Assembly (NCBI GenBank): GCA_029263175.1
Contig: JAJCXZ010000111.1
Coordinates: forward strand, 19,463-83,462
Direction: 5' to 3'
Source of the DNA: Acidimicrobiales bacterium
GTDB lineage: Bacteria > Actinomycetota > Acidimicrobiia > Acidimicrobiales > Aldehydirespiratoraceae
Length of the DNA: 64,000 nt
Part shown: positions 22,186 to 31,247 of the stretch, piece by piece
Layout: every line of letters begins with the position of its first letter
Numbering within the stretch: position 1 is the stretch's first letter
Program-made: the position numbers and the translations under genes
Notes under the pieces: generated by a model
Databases searched by the model: none
Told to the model about the DNA's origin: nothing
The model's input: the letters and a program-made list of their open reading frames with translations, nothing else

Positions 22186-24714
22186 GTGATGTCCGAACGC
22201 ACCGATGCCTTGCGCGCCCAGATGACACCTCGCGAGAAGGCCGATCTCGTGGCCGGTGACGACATGTGGCACACGGTTTCGATCGATCGCCTTGGCATCC
22301 CCGCCATGAAGGTCACCGATGGACCCAACGGCGCCCGCGGTGATGGTCTCATGGGCACGGGCACGCCAACGGCTTGCATCCCGTCGGGTTCAGCGCTCGG
22401 CGCCAGTTGGGATCCGGCACTCGCTGAAGAGCTCGGCTCCCTGCTCGGGGCGGAGTCGCGGGCGAAACAGGCGCATGTGTTGTTGGCACCGACGATCAAC
22501 CTCCATCGGTCGCCGAAGGGGGGCCGCAATTTCGAGTGCTACAGCGAAGATCCCCTACTGACCGGCACGCTTGCGGCCGCCTACATCCGAGGTGTGCAGT
22601 CACACGGTGTCGGCGTCACGGCCAAGCACTTCGTCGGCAACGACTCCGAGTTCGAGCGCAACACCATTGACACCCAGATGGACGAGCGAACGCTGCGTGA
22701 AGTGGCGCTGCTCCCGTTTGAGATGGCGATCAAGGAAGGTGGCGCGTGGGGGGTGATGACGGCCTACAACCGCCTGAACGGCGTGTACTGCTCCGAGAAC
22801 GAGTGGCTGATTCGCGACGTCCTGCGCGGCGAATGGGGCTTCGACGGAATGGTCGTGACCGACTGGTTCGCCAACGGCTCGACCGCAGGGTCGGTTGCCG
22901 CGCAACTGACGCTGGAGATGCCCGGCAAGGGCCGCTTCTACGGTGACGACCTCTATGACGCAATGCTCAACGGTGAGGTGGCTGAGGACGCCGTGGATGC
23001 CATCGTCGATGACCTGCTGCGAATGATGGAGCGGACCGGCTCGCTCGACGACACCGGCAAGGGGGAGGAGAAGCCGCTCGACCGGCCTGAGGATCGAATC
23101 CTCATGCGTCGCGCCGCGGCGGCGGGGTCGGTGCTGTTGCGCAATGACGGTGTGTTGCCGATCGACTTGTCGGCGCTGTCTTCGGTGGCAGTGATCGGAC
23201 CGAACGCGATGAAGGCGAAGGTGATGGGCGGAGGGTCGGCCACCGTACGCGCCTACCACCAGTCCTCGCCGTATGAGTCATTGGTCGATCGTTTCTCTGA
23301 GCTCGATGTGCGGTACGCGCAGGGTGCCGACATTGATCGGGAGATCCCGCCGCTGGGTCGTCCGCTCCTGCAAGGCCTTGCTCGAGTCGAGTACTCGAAC
23401 GGCTGGGAGACTGACAGTGAAACGGTGGTGGTCGCGGAGCGGCCCACGTTCGCCTTACGTGCGTTTGGTTCTCCCGCGGCAGGAATCGAGGCTGAGCGGT
23501 GGTGCGCCCGCCTGACCGGCACCATCGAGCCCGAGATCAGCGGACCCCACCAATTCCGGGTCGTCCAGGCTGGTCGCACCATGGTGCGTATGAACGGTGA
23601 GGTGCTCATCGATGCGACTGCCGACGAGATCGAACGGGGCGACTCGTTCTTCGGGTTCGGTTCCATCGAGCTCTTGACCACGGTGGACCTCGTCGCAGGG
23701 CGGCAGGTCGAGATCGAGGTCGAGTACCACACCCGAGGCGCCAAGCTCCTGAGCGGGTTCACGCTCGGGTGCGCCCCGGTGGTCCGCCGTGACCTCGTGG
23801 CGGAAGCAGTGGCGGTCGCGGCTGAATCCGATGTCGCAATCGTCGTCGTCGGCACGAACGACGACTGGGAGACCGAGGGTCGTGACCGTGACCTGTGGGA
23901 GCTACCCGGCGCACAGCCGGACCTCATCCGTCGAGTGGCGGCAGCCAACTCACGAACCATCGTGGTGTTGAACGTCGGCTCACCGCACAGCCTCGACTGG
24001 ATCGATGACCCGGCCGCGGTGCTGAGTGTCGGATTCGCGGGTCAGGAGCTCGGGGACGCGGTTGTCGACATGCTGATCGGTGAAGTGGAGCCGAGCGGCC
24101 GTGCCCCCACCACCATCGGCGCCCGCTACGAGCACTTCGCCGCCTTCACCAACTACCCCGGCGAGAACAGCATCGTTCGCTACGGCGAGTCGGTCTACTG
24201 CGGACACCGCTGGCACGATTCATTGGGGATCGAACCGGCGGTTCCGTTCGGTTCAGGGCTCGGCTACACGACATTCGAGCTGGGTGAGCCGTCCGGTCCG
24301 GTCATGGCCAGCCCGGGTGATTCCGTGTCGTTGACGGTCGATCTCGCCAACGTCGGCGACCGGCACGGGGCCGAGGTGGTGCAGGTCTACGTCGAGCCGC
24401 TCGATCCGATCGTGCAGCGACCCCTCCGTGAGCTGAAGGCCTTCCGCAAGATCAGCCTCGACGCGGGGGAGCAGGCCAACCTGTCGTTCGAGCTTCCGGC
24501 GCGAGCATTCGCCTACTACGACCCCGCTGACGCCGTCTGGCCGCGGCTCAGTGGCAACGGCATGGTGCCTGCCGGTGACGGCGTGCTTCACCGCGAAGAG
24601 CCCGGCTGGTATGTCGACGCCGGCTGCTATCGCGTCTGGGTCGGCCGATCGAGCCGTGACCTCGCGGGCAGCGTCACAATCCAGATGGAGGGTGACGCCA
24701 CCCGCGTGTTCTGA
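22186..24714 (+). CDS. Glycoside hydrolase family 3 beta-glucosidase with PA14 insert
   Basis: An 842-aa cytosolic GH3 enzyme. The N-terminal TIM barrel (about residues 20-280) includes PTINLHRSPKGGRNFECYSEDP, VTAKHFVGNDSEFERN (substrate-binding Lys-His) and FDGMVVTDWFA with the nucleophile Asp226. A PA14 domain is inserted at about residues 400-530 (HQFRVVQAGRTMVRMNGEVL), then the second alpha/beta domain with WETEGRDRDLWELPG, and a fibronectin-III-like C-terminus. No signal peptide. The PA14 GH3 type usually cleaves beta-glucosides. Leaderless (TAGGAT, 6-base spacer). Confidence 0.93.
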   Translation: MMSERTDALRAQMTPREKADLVAGDDMWHTVSIDRLGIPAMKVTDGPNGARGDGLMGTGTPTACIPSGSALGASWDPALAEELGSLLGAESRAKQAHVLLAPTINLHRSPKGGRNFECYSEDPLLTGTLAAAYIRGVQSHGVGVTAKHFVGNDSEFERNTIDTQMDERTLREVALLPFEMAIKEGGAWGVMTAYNRLNGVYCSENEWLIRDVLRGEWGFDGMVVTDWFANGSTAGSVAAQLTLEMPGKGRFYGDDLYDAMLNGEVAEDAVDAIVDDLLRMMERTGSLDDTGKGEEKPLDRPEDRILMRRAAAAGSVLLRNDGVLPIDLSALSSVAVIGPNAMKAKVMGGGSATVRAYHQSSPYESLVDRFSELDVRYAQGADIDREIPPLGRPLLQGLARVEYSNGWETDSETVVVAERPTFALRAFGSPAAGIEAERWCARLTGTIEPEISGPHQFRVVQAGRTMVRMNGEVLIDATADEIERGDSFFGFGSIELLTTVDLVAGRQVEIEVEYHTRGAKLLSGFTLGCAPVVRRDLVAEAVAVAAESDVAIVVVGTNDDWETEGRDRDLWELPGAQPDLIRRVAAANSRTIVVLNVGSPHSLDWIDDPAAVLSVGFAGQELGDAVVDMLIGEVEPSGRAPTTIGARYEHFAAFTNYPGENSIVRYGESVYCGHRWHDSLGIEPAVPFGSGLGYTTFELGEPSGPVMASPGDSVSLTVDLANVGDRHGAEVVQVYVEPLDPIVQRPLRELKAFRKISLDAGEQANLSFELPARAFAYYDPADAVWPRLSGNGMVPAGDGVLHREEPGWYVDAGCYRVWVGRSSRDLAGSVTIQMEGDATRVF

Positions 24715-24744
24715 AATGGCGCCCGGACCCGAGCCGCTGAAGCC

Positions 24745-25158
24745 CTATGCCTTCACCGGCTTGGTTGCCATGCGCCGCCCGGTGTAGTGGACGCCAATCC
24801 CGAGGAACGACATCGCGGCACCGGCGAAGAGCACGGGAATCGCCCCGAAGCCTGTGTCGGCGAGCTCTGACTCACTCTCTTGAGCGACGGTCACACCGAG
24901 GACATCGGTCGAGTCGTCGCCTGCATTCTCGTTGTCGGATTCATCGAGATGGTCGGGTGTGCCCGATACGGAGTGGGCCGCCTCATCGGGTTCCTCATCC
25001 ACGGAGGCCTGTTCGGATTCACCGACCTCGTCTGCGGCGGCCGCGACCGGTCTCTCCTCGTCCGCAGGTCCGGTTGAGCCGGTGGTGAAGGCCAGGATGG
25101 CGCTGACGACCAACGTCAGTGCGACCACAACAGTCACTTGCCCCAAGAATCTTCGCAT
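24745..25158 (-). CDS. Exported protein with LADTG sorting-like C-terminus
   Basis: A 137-aa protein: signal/anchor helix at about residues 5-27, an acidic disordered middle (VDEEPDEAAHS and similar), then ELADTGFGAIPVLF, a hydrophobic helix and a basic tail GRRMATKPVKA. This is the layout of a class E sortase substrate (LAxTG), which would link it to the cell wall, though no sortase lies nearby. The ATG at 25158 is preferred because it gives the normal signal sequence MRRFLGQVTVVVALT. Function unknown. Confidence 0.7.
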   Translation of the reverse strand: MRRFLGQVTVVVALTLVVSAILAFTTGSTGPADEERPVAAAADEVGESEQASVDEEPDEAAHSVSGTPDHLDESDNENAGDDSTDVLGVTVAQESESELADTGFGAIPVLFAGAAMSFLGIGVHYTGRRMATKPVKA

Positions 25159-25333
25159 CGCACACACTCCCTCGGTTCGCCTACCGATACCACGGAGAGT
25201 AGACGGAAGATCACTCCGTGTCACGTGAGTTGATTCAAATGGCCCATACGGGAACGCAAGCGTGGCTCGTGGCGTTCTCTACCCGTAGGGTCTCGACACA
25301 TCGTGAGAAGACGACCCCATCGAGGAGAAGATC

Positions 25334-25963
25334 GTGCTCTTTGGCCGCAACAAACAGGAAATGCCCGACCCGGCCGACGCTCTCCGGGGTCGTTCCCAGG
25401 CGGTCCCCGTGCAGGATGCGCACCTCATCCTCGGCACGCCGCTCGACGGGCCGTACCCAGATGGCACCGAAATCGCCATGTTCGGCCTCGGCTGTTTCTG
25501 GGGTGCGGAACGGTTCTACTGGCAGCTTGACGGCGTCTACACGACCGCTGTTGGCTACGCGGGCGGGTTCACGGAGAATCCGCTCTACGAGGAAGTGTGC
25601 TCGGGGCGAACAGGCCACAACGAGGTCGTGCGTGTGGTGTACGACCCGTCCGTCGTGAGCTACGACGAACTGCTCAAGATCTTCTGGGAAGTGCACGACC
25701 CCACCCAGTTCATGCGCCAGGGCAACGACCTCGGCACCCAGTACCGCAGCGAGATCTACGTCTACTCCGACGATCAACGTGACGCCGCCAAAGCGAGCAT
25801 CGACAAGTACCAGTCGAAGCTCTCGGGCGCCGGGTTCGGCGAGATCGCCACGACCGTCGTCGACGCCGGTGTGTTCTACTTTGCTGAGGCGTACCACCAG
25901 CAGTACCTGCACCGAAACCCCGGCGGCTATTGCAACCACGGCCACTGCCAAGTCGCCTACTAG
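25334..25963 (+). CDS. msrA: Peptide-methionine (S)-S-oxide reductase
   Basis: A 209-aa MsrA that repairs oxidised methionine. The catalytic motif GLGCFWGAERFYW, GYAGGFTENPLYEEVCSGRTGHNEVV and the conserved AEAYHQQYL are present. The C-terminal tail GGYCNHGHCQVAY supplies two recycling cysteines. GTG start with AGGAG 6 bases upstream. Single-domain, somewhat long at the N-terminus. A REP-like hairpin begins one base after the stop. Confidence 0.96.
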   Translation: MLFGRNKQEMPDPADALRGRSQAVPVQDAHLILGTPLDGPYPDGTEIAMFGLGCFWGAERFYWQLDGVYTTAVGYAGGFTENPLYEEVCSGRTGHNEVVRVVYDPSVVSYDELLKIFWEVHDPTQFMRQGNDLGTQYRSEIYVYSDDQRDAAKASIDKYQSKLSGAGFGEIATTVVDAGVFYFAEAYHQQYLHRNPGGYCNHGHCQVAY

Positions 25964-25992
25964 TCAAACGCTGGGGTCAGACCCCCGTTTGA
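25964..25992. repeat. REP-like palindrome, degenerate copy after msrA
   Basis: Arms TCAAACG (25964-25970) and CGTTTGA (25986-25992) enclose GGGGT-CAG-ACCCC. The core GCTGGGGTC-GACCCC is the same type as at 10706, 36693 and 38529, but with a different flank and a shorter loop. It probably also serves as a transcription end for msrA. Confidence 0.55.
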
Positions 25993-26055
25993 ACTCCGTC
26001 GACGCCTCGGGGTCCACGCCCGCAAGGAAGGTCGATGGGACCCGTAAACGCCAAA

Positions 26056-26112
26056 CCCGAAATTGCTGCCGGTTTTCCACCCGAGAGGTGGACTGCCGGC
26101 AGCAATTTCGGG
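26056..26112. repeat. Dispersed palindromic element, type A, copy 2
   Basis: Perfect 17-bp arms (26056-26072 and 26096-26112, sequence CCCGAAATTGCTGCCGG) around an inner CCACC/GGTGG stem with loop CGAGA. It shares 15 contiguous bases, GAGAGGTGG and the right arm with copy 1 at 6187-6237. It begins 5 bases beyond the stop codon of the SDR gene, just as copy 1 follows an acetyltransferase. It may act as a terminator-like stem, but there is no T-tract. Confidence 0.75.
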
Positions 26113-26117
26113 ATGAG

Positions 26118-27047
26118 TCAGATGGACTGGCTGGGGAAGCCGTGGCCTTCGTGGTCCTTGCCGGACATTGCGGCGTTGAGACGGGCCCTGCTCATGAGCT
26201 CAGCAACAACCGGACCCATATCTCCGGGATCATCGGTCTGGGTGGCGACGGGGCCGAGGTGCCAGCCCTCGGCGATGCCGAGCTGATCGCCGCGGATGTC
26301 GAAGCAGCGACCGGTGACGTTGGCGGCTTCGGGAGAGGCGAGCCATGCGGTGATCACGGCGATCCAGCGAGGGCTGATCTGCTCCTTGAGGTCATCGGGA
26401 GCGTCGTCGCCACCCATCAGCGGAGCAGTCATGCGTGACCATGCGGTCGGAGCGAGGCAGTTGACGGTGACGCCGTACTTCACGAGCTCCTGTGCCGCGA
26501 TGATCGAGAACGCAGCGATGCCCGCCTTGGCGGCGCCGTAGTTGGTCTGGCCGACGTTGCCGTAAATGCCGGATGGCGAGGCGGTGTTGATGATGCGTCC
26601 GTAGACGTCCTCGCCGGCCTTGGCGCGCTCGCGCCAGTAGGTGGCGGCGTGCTGGCTCGGGCCGAAGGTGCCCTTGAGGTGTACACCGATGACCGCGTCC
26701 CAATCGTCCTCGCTCATCGAGAAGAGCATGCGGTCACGCAGAATGCCGGCGTTGTTGACGACGATGTTGATGTCGCCGTACGTGTCGATCGCCTGCCGCA
26801 CCATCGCGCCCGCCTCGTCGAAGTTGGCGACGTTGCCGCCGTTGACGACGGCATCTCCGCCCATTGCTTCGATGTCGGCGACGGTCTCCTGCGCCGGTGT
26901 GGTGTCGCCACCGCCGCCTGCCGCGTCGCCACCGAGGTCGTTGACGACGACCTTGGCGCCTTCCGACGCCATCATCAGTGCGTGTTCGCGGCCAATACCG
27001 CGGCCGGCGCCGGTGATCAGCGCCACCTTTCCATCAAGAATGCCCAT
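26118..27047 (-). CDS. Short-chain dehydrogenase/reductase (3-hydroxyacyl-type)
   Basis: A 309-aa classical SDR. The NAD(P) loop is TGAGRGIGREHALM, VVNDLGGDAAGGGG matches the peroxisomal multifunctional-enzyme group, then VNNAGILRDRML. The catalytic tetrad is Asn, Ser in NTASPSGIYG, and Y-x-x-x-K in YGAAKAGI. The length and GGGGDTTPA insert resemble MaoC-linked (3R)-hydroxyacyl-CoA dehydrogenases of steroid or fatty-acid breakdown. The ribosome site AGGAGG is very strong here. Substrate inferred from family only. Confidence 0.9.
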   Translation of the reverse strand: MGILDGKVALITGAGRGIGREHALMMASEGAKVVVNDLGGDAAGGGGDTTPAQETVADIEAMGGDAVVNGGNVANFDEAGAMVRQAIDTYGDINIVVNNAGILRDRMLFSMSEDDWDAVIGVHLKGTFGPSQHAATYWRERAKAGEDVYGRIINTASPSGIYGNVGQTNYGAAKAGIAAFSIIAAQELVKYGVTVNCLAPTAWSRMTAPLMGGDDAPDDLKEQISPRWIAVITAWLASPEAANVTGRCFDIRGDQLGIAEGWHLGPVATQTDDPGDMGPVVAELMSRARLNAAMSGKDHEGHGFPSQSI

Positions 27048-27141
27048 GACCCCTCCTGGGGGATTGCGTTGTGCGAAGTGAACGAGCGTTAGCGTGCCAC
27101 CAATCTGAGCGAAGGGCTACTCGGCGGGCGATACTGAGCCG

Positions 27142-29466
27142 ATGACGCAACGTCGAGTGCCCACTTCTGCGCACTGGGAGACTGGTTACGCGGTGGTCGA
27201 AGACGGCCGGGTCGTGGCCATCGAGCCCCGTGAGAACGACCCCAACCCGAGCGTGATCGCGCGGGGAATGGTCGATTCCATCGACGGTCCTGCCCGCGTT
27301 CGCTACCCGCACGTGAGGCGGGGGTTCCTAGAGCGCGGACCGGACTCTCGGGCTGAACGAGGCGTGGACGAGTGGGTGCGAGTCGACTGGGAAACCGCGC
27401 TCGATCTCGCCGCCACGCATCTCGACCGCATTCGCACCGATCACGGCAATGAATCCATATTCGGTGGCTCTTACGGGTGGGGCAGTGCCGGGCGGTTTCA
27501 TCACGCCCAAAGCCAGGTCCATCGATTCCTGAACTCGATCGGTGGCTACACCCGCCACGTCGACAACTACAGCTTCGCGGCCGCCATGGTCACCACGCCG
27601 CATGTGGTGGGCAACTACTGGAAGCTGCGGGATCAGTTCACGCCGTGGACCGCAGTGGCAGAGCATGGGGAGTTGGTCGTTGCCTTCGGAGGAATCGCGT
27701 CGCGTAACACCCAGGTCGGCAACGGCGGTGCCGGCCGCCATGAGCTGCCGGGAATGCTTCAGGACTGTCGTGATCGTGGTGTCGATTTCATCGGTTTCGG
27801 ACCGGTGCGTGCCGACCTCGACGTGGGCCTTGACGCCGAGTGGCACTTCCTGCGCCCAGGTTCGGACATGGCTGCGATGCTCGGCATCGCTCACACGCTC
27901 ATCACCGAGGGACTCCACGACACGGCGTTTCTCGATCGGTACACGGTGGGTGCCGATCGATTGATCGACTATGTCACCGGCGCGATCGATGGCGACGCCA
28001 AGACAGCCGAATGGGCGAGCGAACGATGCGGCGTGCCCGCTGATGTGCTCGTCTCCGTGGCTCGGCGGATGTCGGCGTCCCGCACGCTTGTTTGCACTGC
28101 GCTCGGCGTGCAGCGGGCCCAGTATGGCGAGCAGCCGATGTGGATGACGATCGCTCTGGCGGCGCTGCTCGGCCAGATCGGTCTGCCCGGCGCGGGCTTC
28201 GGCCTGGGCTACGGCCAAAACGCCCTGGTCGGGCGCGCCGGGCCCGAAGTGCAATGGGCCAGCCTTCCGCAAGGGAAGCGAGGGGTCGACACGTTCATCC
28301 CTGTCGCTCGGATCGCCGACCTGCTGCTCAAACCCGGTCAGCGCTTCGACTACGACGGCAGCACTCTGACCTACCCGGACACACGGGCGATCTATTGGAG
28401 CGGCGGAAACCCGTTCCACCACCATCAGGACCTGTTCCGGTTGCGAGAAGCATTCCGTCAGCCGGAGGTCGTCATCGTGAACGAACCGTTCTTCACCGCT
28501 ACTGCGCGCCACGCCGACATCGTGTTTCCGACAACGACCACGCTCGAACGCAACGACTGGTCGTCGACCAACGCCGAGTTCGTGCTCACTGCGATGCACA
28601 AGGCGATCGAGCCGGTTGGGGAGAGCCGCAACGACTACGACATCTTCACCGCCCTCGCTGAGCGACTGGGCGCCGGCGAAGTCTTCACCGAGGGTCGAAC
28701 GGAAGAGGACTGGCTTCGGTGGCTCTGGGAGCTGAATTGTGAACGGGCCAGCGCCGCCGGCATCGTGCTACCCGACTACGAGGCGGCACGAGCACTCGGC
28801 TTCATCGATCTCCCCGATCCTGGACGGGCTCAGCACGTGAGCTTCGGTGATTTCCGCCACGATCCCGAAGCCGCGCCGGTGCCGACACCGTCGGGACGAA
28901 TCGAGCTGTTCAGCGAGACCGTCGCGGGGTTCGGCTACGACGACTGTCCGGGCCACCCGGCGTGGTTCGCGCCCGACGAGTGGCTCGGTGCCGACGATCG
29001 CACCGCGCTCCACCCGCTCCACCTGGTCTCGAATCAGCCGGCGACCCGGCTGCACAGTCAACTCGACGACGGGTCGACGAGTCAGGCAACCAAGATCGAT
29101 GGTCGCGAGCCGCTCACCATGCATCCCGATGACGCTGAGTCGCGTGGGCTCGCGTCCGGGCAGCTGGCTCTCATGCGCAACGATCGTGGCGCCTGCGTCG
29201 TCGGCATTCGGATCTCCGAGGAGGTGATGCCGGGCGTGATACAGATCGCAACCGGTGCCTGGTTCGATCCCTACGACCATCCCGAGCTCGGCATGATCGA
29301 CCTCCACGGGAACCCCAACGCTGTCACCCGCGACGTCGGCACGTCGTCGCTCGCCCAAGGGCCGAGTTCTTCCTCGACGTTGGTCCAGGTCGAAGCGTTG
29401 ACCGTGGACGTTCCGCCGGTTCGCGCCCACGACGGTGCTGCTACCGTCGGCATCCATGGGACTTGA
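27142..29466 (+). CDS. Molybdopterin oxidoreductase, biotin/TMAO/DMSO reductase-like
   Basis: A 774-aa cytosolic Mo-bis-MGD enzyme of the BisC/TorA/DorA group, which reduces S- or N-oxides. It lacks an N-terminal Fe-S domain. The Ser ligand region is YGWGSAGRFHHAQSQVHRFL (Ser near 113). Cofactor-binding segments include SGGNPFHHHQDL, PFFTATARHADIVFPTTTTLERND and, near the C-terminus, NQPATRLHSQLDDG and IQIATGAWFDP. No Tat signal, which favours a BisC-type cytosolic reductase of biotin or methionine sulfoxide; msrA is nearby. The substrate is inference. Confidence 0.88.
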   Translation: MTQRRVPTSAHWETGYAVVEDGRVVAIEPRENDPNPSVIARGMVDSIDGPARVRYPHVRRGFLERGPDSRAERGVDEWVRVDWETALDLAATHLDRIRTDHGNESIFGGSYGWGSAGRFHHAQSQVHRFLNSIGGYTRHVDNYSFAAAMVTTPHVVGNYWKLRDQFTPWTAVAEHGELVVAFGGIASRNTQVGNGGAGRHELPGMLQDCRDRGVDFIGFGPVRADLDVGLDAEWHFLRPGSDMAAMLGIAHTLITEGLHDTAFLDRYTVGADRLIDYVTGAIDGDAKTAEWASERCGVPADVLVSVARRMSASRTLVCTALGVQRAQYGEQPMWMTIALAALLGQIGLPGAGFGLGYGQNALVGRAGPEVQWASLPQGKRGVDTFIPVARIADLLLKPGQRFDYDGSTLTYPDTRAIYWSGGNPFHHHQDLFRLREAFRQPEVVIVNEPFFTATARHADIVFPTTTTLERNDWSSTNAEFVLTAMHKAIEPVGESRNDYDIFTALAERLGAGEVFTEGRTEEDWLRWLWELNCERASAAGIVLPDYEAARALGFIDLPDPGRAQHVSFGDFRHDPEAAPVPTPSGRIELFSETVAGFGYDDCPGHPAWFAPDEWLGADDRTALHPLHLVSNQPATRLHSQLDDGSTSQATKIDGREPLTMHPDDAESRGLASGQLALMRNDRGACVVGIRISEEVMPGVIQIATGAWFDPYDHPELGMIDLHGNPNAVTRDVGTSSLAQGPSSSSTLVQVEALTVDVPPVRAHDGAATVGIHGT

Positions 29467-30388
29467 GATTCGCCCGATCGAGGGGGCGGCGTTCGGCGGC
29501 ATCGTCACTGGCGTCGACCCTTCACGGATCGATGACGTGGTGGCCGACCAACTGCGGGCTGCGTCGCAGGCTCACCACGGCGTTCTTTGCCTCCGTTTCG
29601 ACGAGCTGCTCACCGTCGACGAGCTCAACGCTCTGACCGCGGTCTTTGGGGAGAACGAGTTTGCGCCGGGACTGATCACCGGCTTCGGCAGGGGTGCGGT
29701 CGCAGGCGAGGCGGAGCGATCGGTCGAAGCGCAAGTCGACGAGCTCCGCGCCAACGGTATCGATCCGTATTTGATGTTTCTCGGCAATGTCGACCCCCAA
29801 ACCGGCGAACGTCGAGAGGTCGACGACAAGTTCTTCGGCGAGTGGGAGTGGCACTCCGACATGTCATATATTCCGGAACCGCCCACCTACAGCCTGCTGC
29901 ACTCGCGGCAAGTGCCGGCCGAGGGCGGGGATACTGCTTTTTGCAGCCAGGTATTGGCGGCACAGTCCCTCCCGGCGGACGTGCGGGCGCGGGTGGAAGG
30001 TCGGGGGATCAAGCACGACTCGACTTACAGCAGCAACGGAGTCATCCGCCCGGGGATGACGGCGCCGCCAACCCCCGTCGACGCGATCGGCGAAGTCCAC
30101 CCCATTCTCCGCCGGCTTCCGGGAGCGGATCAGGAAGCGTTGTTTCTCGGTCGCCGCACCAACGGCTACGTCATCGGCCTCCCGCTCGAGGAAAGCGAGG
30201 CCTTGCTCGACGAGCTCTGGGCGCACGCCACCCAGCCGGAGTTCGTGTATCGCCACTGCTGGTCGGTCGGCGAGGTCGTGGTCTGGGACAACCGGGTGGT
30301 GATGCACCGGCGTCATCCGGTCGACCCCGATCAGATCAGATTCATGTGGCGGACCCAGACTCGCGGCGAGGCCGTCGTCCCCGTCTAG
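29456..30388 (+). CDS. TauD/TfdA-family Fe(II)/2-oxoglutarate dioxygenase
   Basis: A 310-aa dioxygenase. The iron triad is H-x-D in EWEWHSDMSY plus a distal His in NRVVMHRRHP, with the 2-oxoglutarate Arg in MWRTQTRGEA. It may cleave taurine-like or aryloxyalkanoate substrates. The ATG at 29456 lies inside the end of the upstream oxidoreductase (11-base overlap), with TACCGT 8 bases upstream, so it may have its own leaderless promoter inside that gene. The convergent selenoprotein gene ends 14 bases after its stop. Confidence 0.88.
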   Translation: MGLEIRPIEGAAFGGIVTGVDPSRIDDVVADQLRAASQAHHGVLCLRFDELLTVDELNALTAVFGENEFAPGLITGFGRGAVAGEAERSVEAQVDELRANGIDPYLMFLGNVDPQTGERREVDDKFFGEWEWHSDMSYIPEPPTYSLLHSRQVPAEGGDTAFCSQVLAAQSLPADVRARVEGRGIKHDSTYSSNGVIRPGMTAPPTPVDAIGEVHPILRRLPGADQEALFLGRRTNGYVIGLPLEESEALLDELWAHATQPEFVYRHCWSVGEVVVWDNRVVMHRRHPVDPDQIRFMWRTQTRGEAVVPV

Positions 30389-30401
30389 GCCACCGCGCCG
30401 G

Positions 30402-31247
30402 TCACGGGCGGAGGTCGTATTGGGGCGTGTCGTGGCGCGGGGTTCGATCGTCGTTGAGTGCGCGAGCGGCAGCGCGCCAGTCGCTCGGCCATTGCTGAGC
30501 CAGCGGCTCGATCACGGGCTGGTCCTGCGGGTACTCGACGAGCCGGAGCGCGGCTTCGACCACCACGCGCTGCAACTCGGGATCGTGGGGAGGACCCGCG
30601 GTGTGACCGAGTGGGTAGTTCAAGAACGCGGCCCGAGGTGGATTGACTGATGCGGTGATCGACCAGGCCGACGACAGGCTCGTGGTGAGATATCCCTCGG
30701 CTTCGAGATGGCGGGCAATCAGACCAACTGTCTGATGGCAAACCGGTCAAACAGGCACCAGCAGGACAACATCGGGCGCCAGCTCCCGCAGCTCATCGGT
30801 GAGGGCTGGGATCAGCTCCTCTTTGACTCTGCGTTGGGAGTAGATGCCGCCCATGAACGTGAGCCCGGTAGGCGCTAGCGATCCGATGGTTCCGTCATCT
30901 TCAAGCGCACGCAGCGCTTCGACCGGGAGAACGACGTTCGGGTCGGCTTTTGCATCTGTGGTGTCGTAGGCGAAGTGACTGATCCGTAGATCGTCGACAT
31001 CGACGTCCATTGGGATTCGCCGATGACTCGTGTCGTCCTTGTGGTGGAAGGCGACCTGGCCCTGGACGTAGATGCCGCCGGATGCCACGACCGCAACGCG
31101 GCTCTCCGCGAGTCGGACGGGAGGGTTGATGGCTGGTGCATCCGGGTTGTTGGCCCAGTTGTAGGCGGGATAACCCAGCGAGGCGTAGGAGTCCCGGGTC
31201 TGCTGGATGTAGTCGACAGCATCGAGGGAGGAAGGTGGCTCGATCAT
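30402..31247 (-). CDS. Selenoprotein, GrdB/PrdB-like reductase family (in-frame UGA as Sec167)
   Basis: Reading through the TGA at 30747-30749 gives one 281-aa protein of the glycine/sarcosine/betaine/D-proline reductase selenoprotein B family. Before the TGA: SGGIYVQGQVAFHHKDD, FMGGIYSQRRVKEELIPAL and DVVLLVPV. After it: PVCHQTVGLIARHLEAEG, TSLSSAWSIT, FLNYPLGHTAG. The TGA thus falls at U-P-V-C, the known redox-active Sec site, and a SECIS-like hairpin follows. Without Sec the protein would stop at residue 166 and lose its active site. The start overlaps the upstream stop (ATGA) and has TAGTCT 7 bases upstream. No sel genes are in the window. Reductase substrate unknown. Confidence 0.82.
30718..30736 (-). 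promoter_or_regulatory. Bacterial SECIS-like hairpin
   Basis: Ten bases after the UGA, the minus strand reads ATCAGAC-AGTTG-GTCTGAT: a perfect 7-bp stem with a 5-nt loop. The apical loop starts 17 nt from the UGA and has G as its second base. Known bacterial SECIS elements place the loop roughly 16-37 nt downstream of the UGA and need a G in the first two loop bases, so both conditions hold. SelB binding is inferred. Confidence 0.7.

Noticed and set aside
24745..25158. Nearby sortase for the LADTG protein
   Set aside because: No sortase-like TLxTC-R gene was found in the window.
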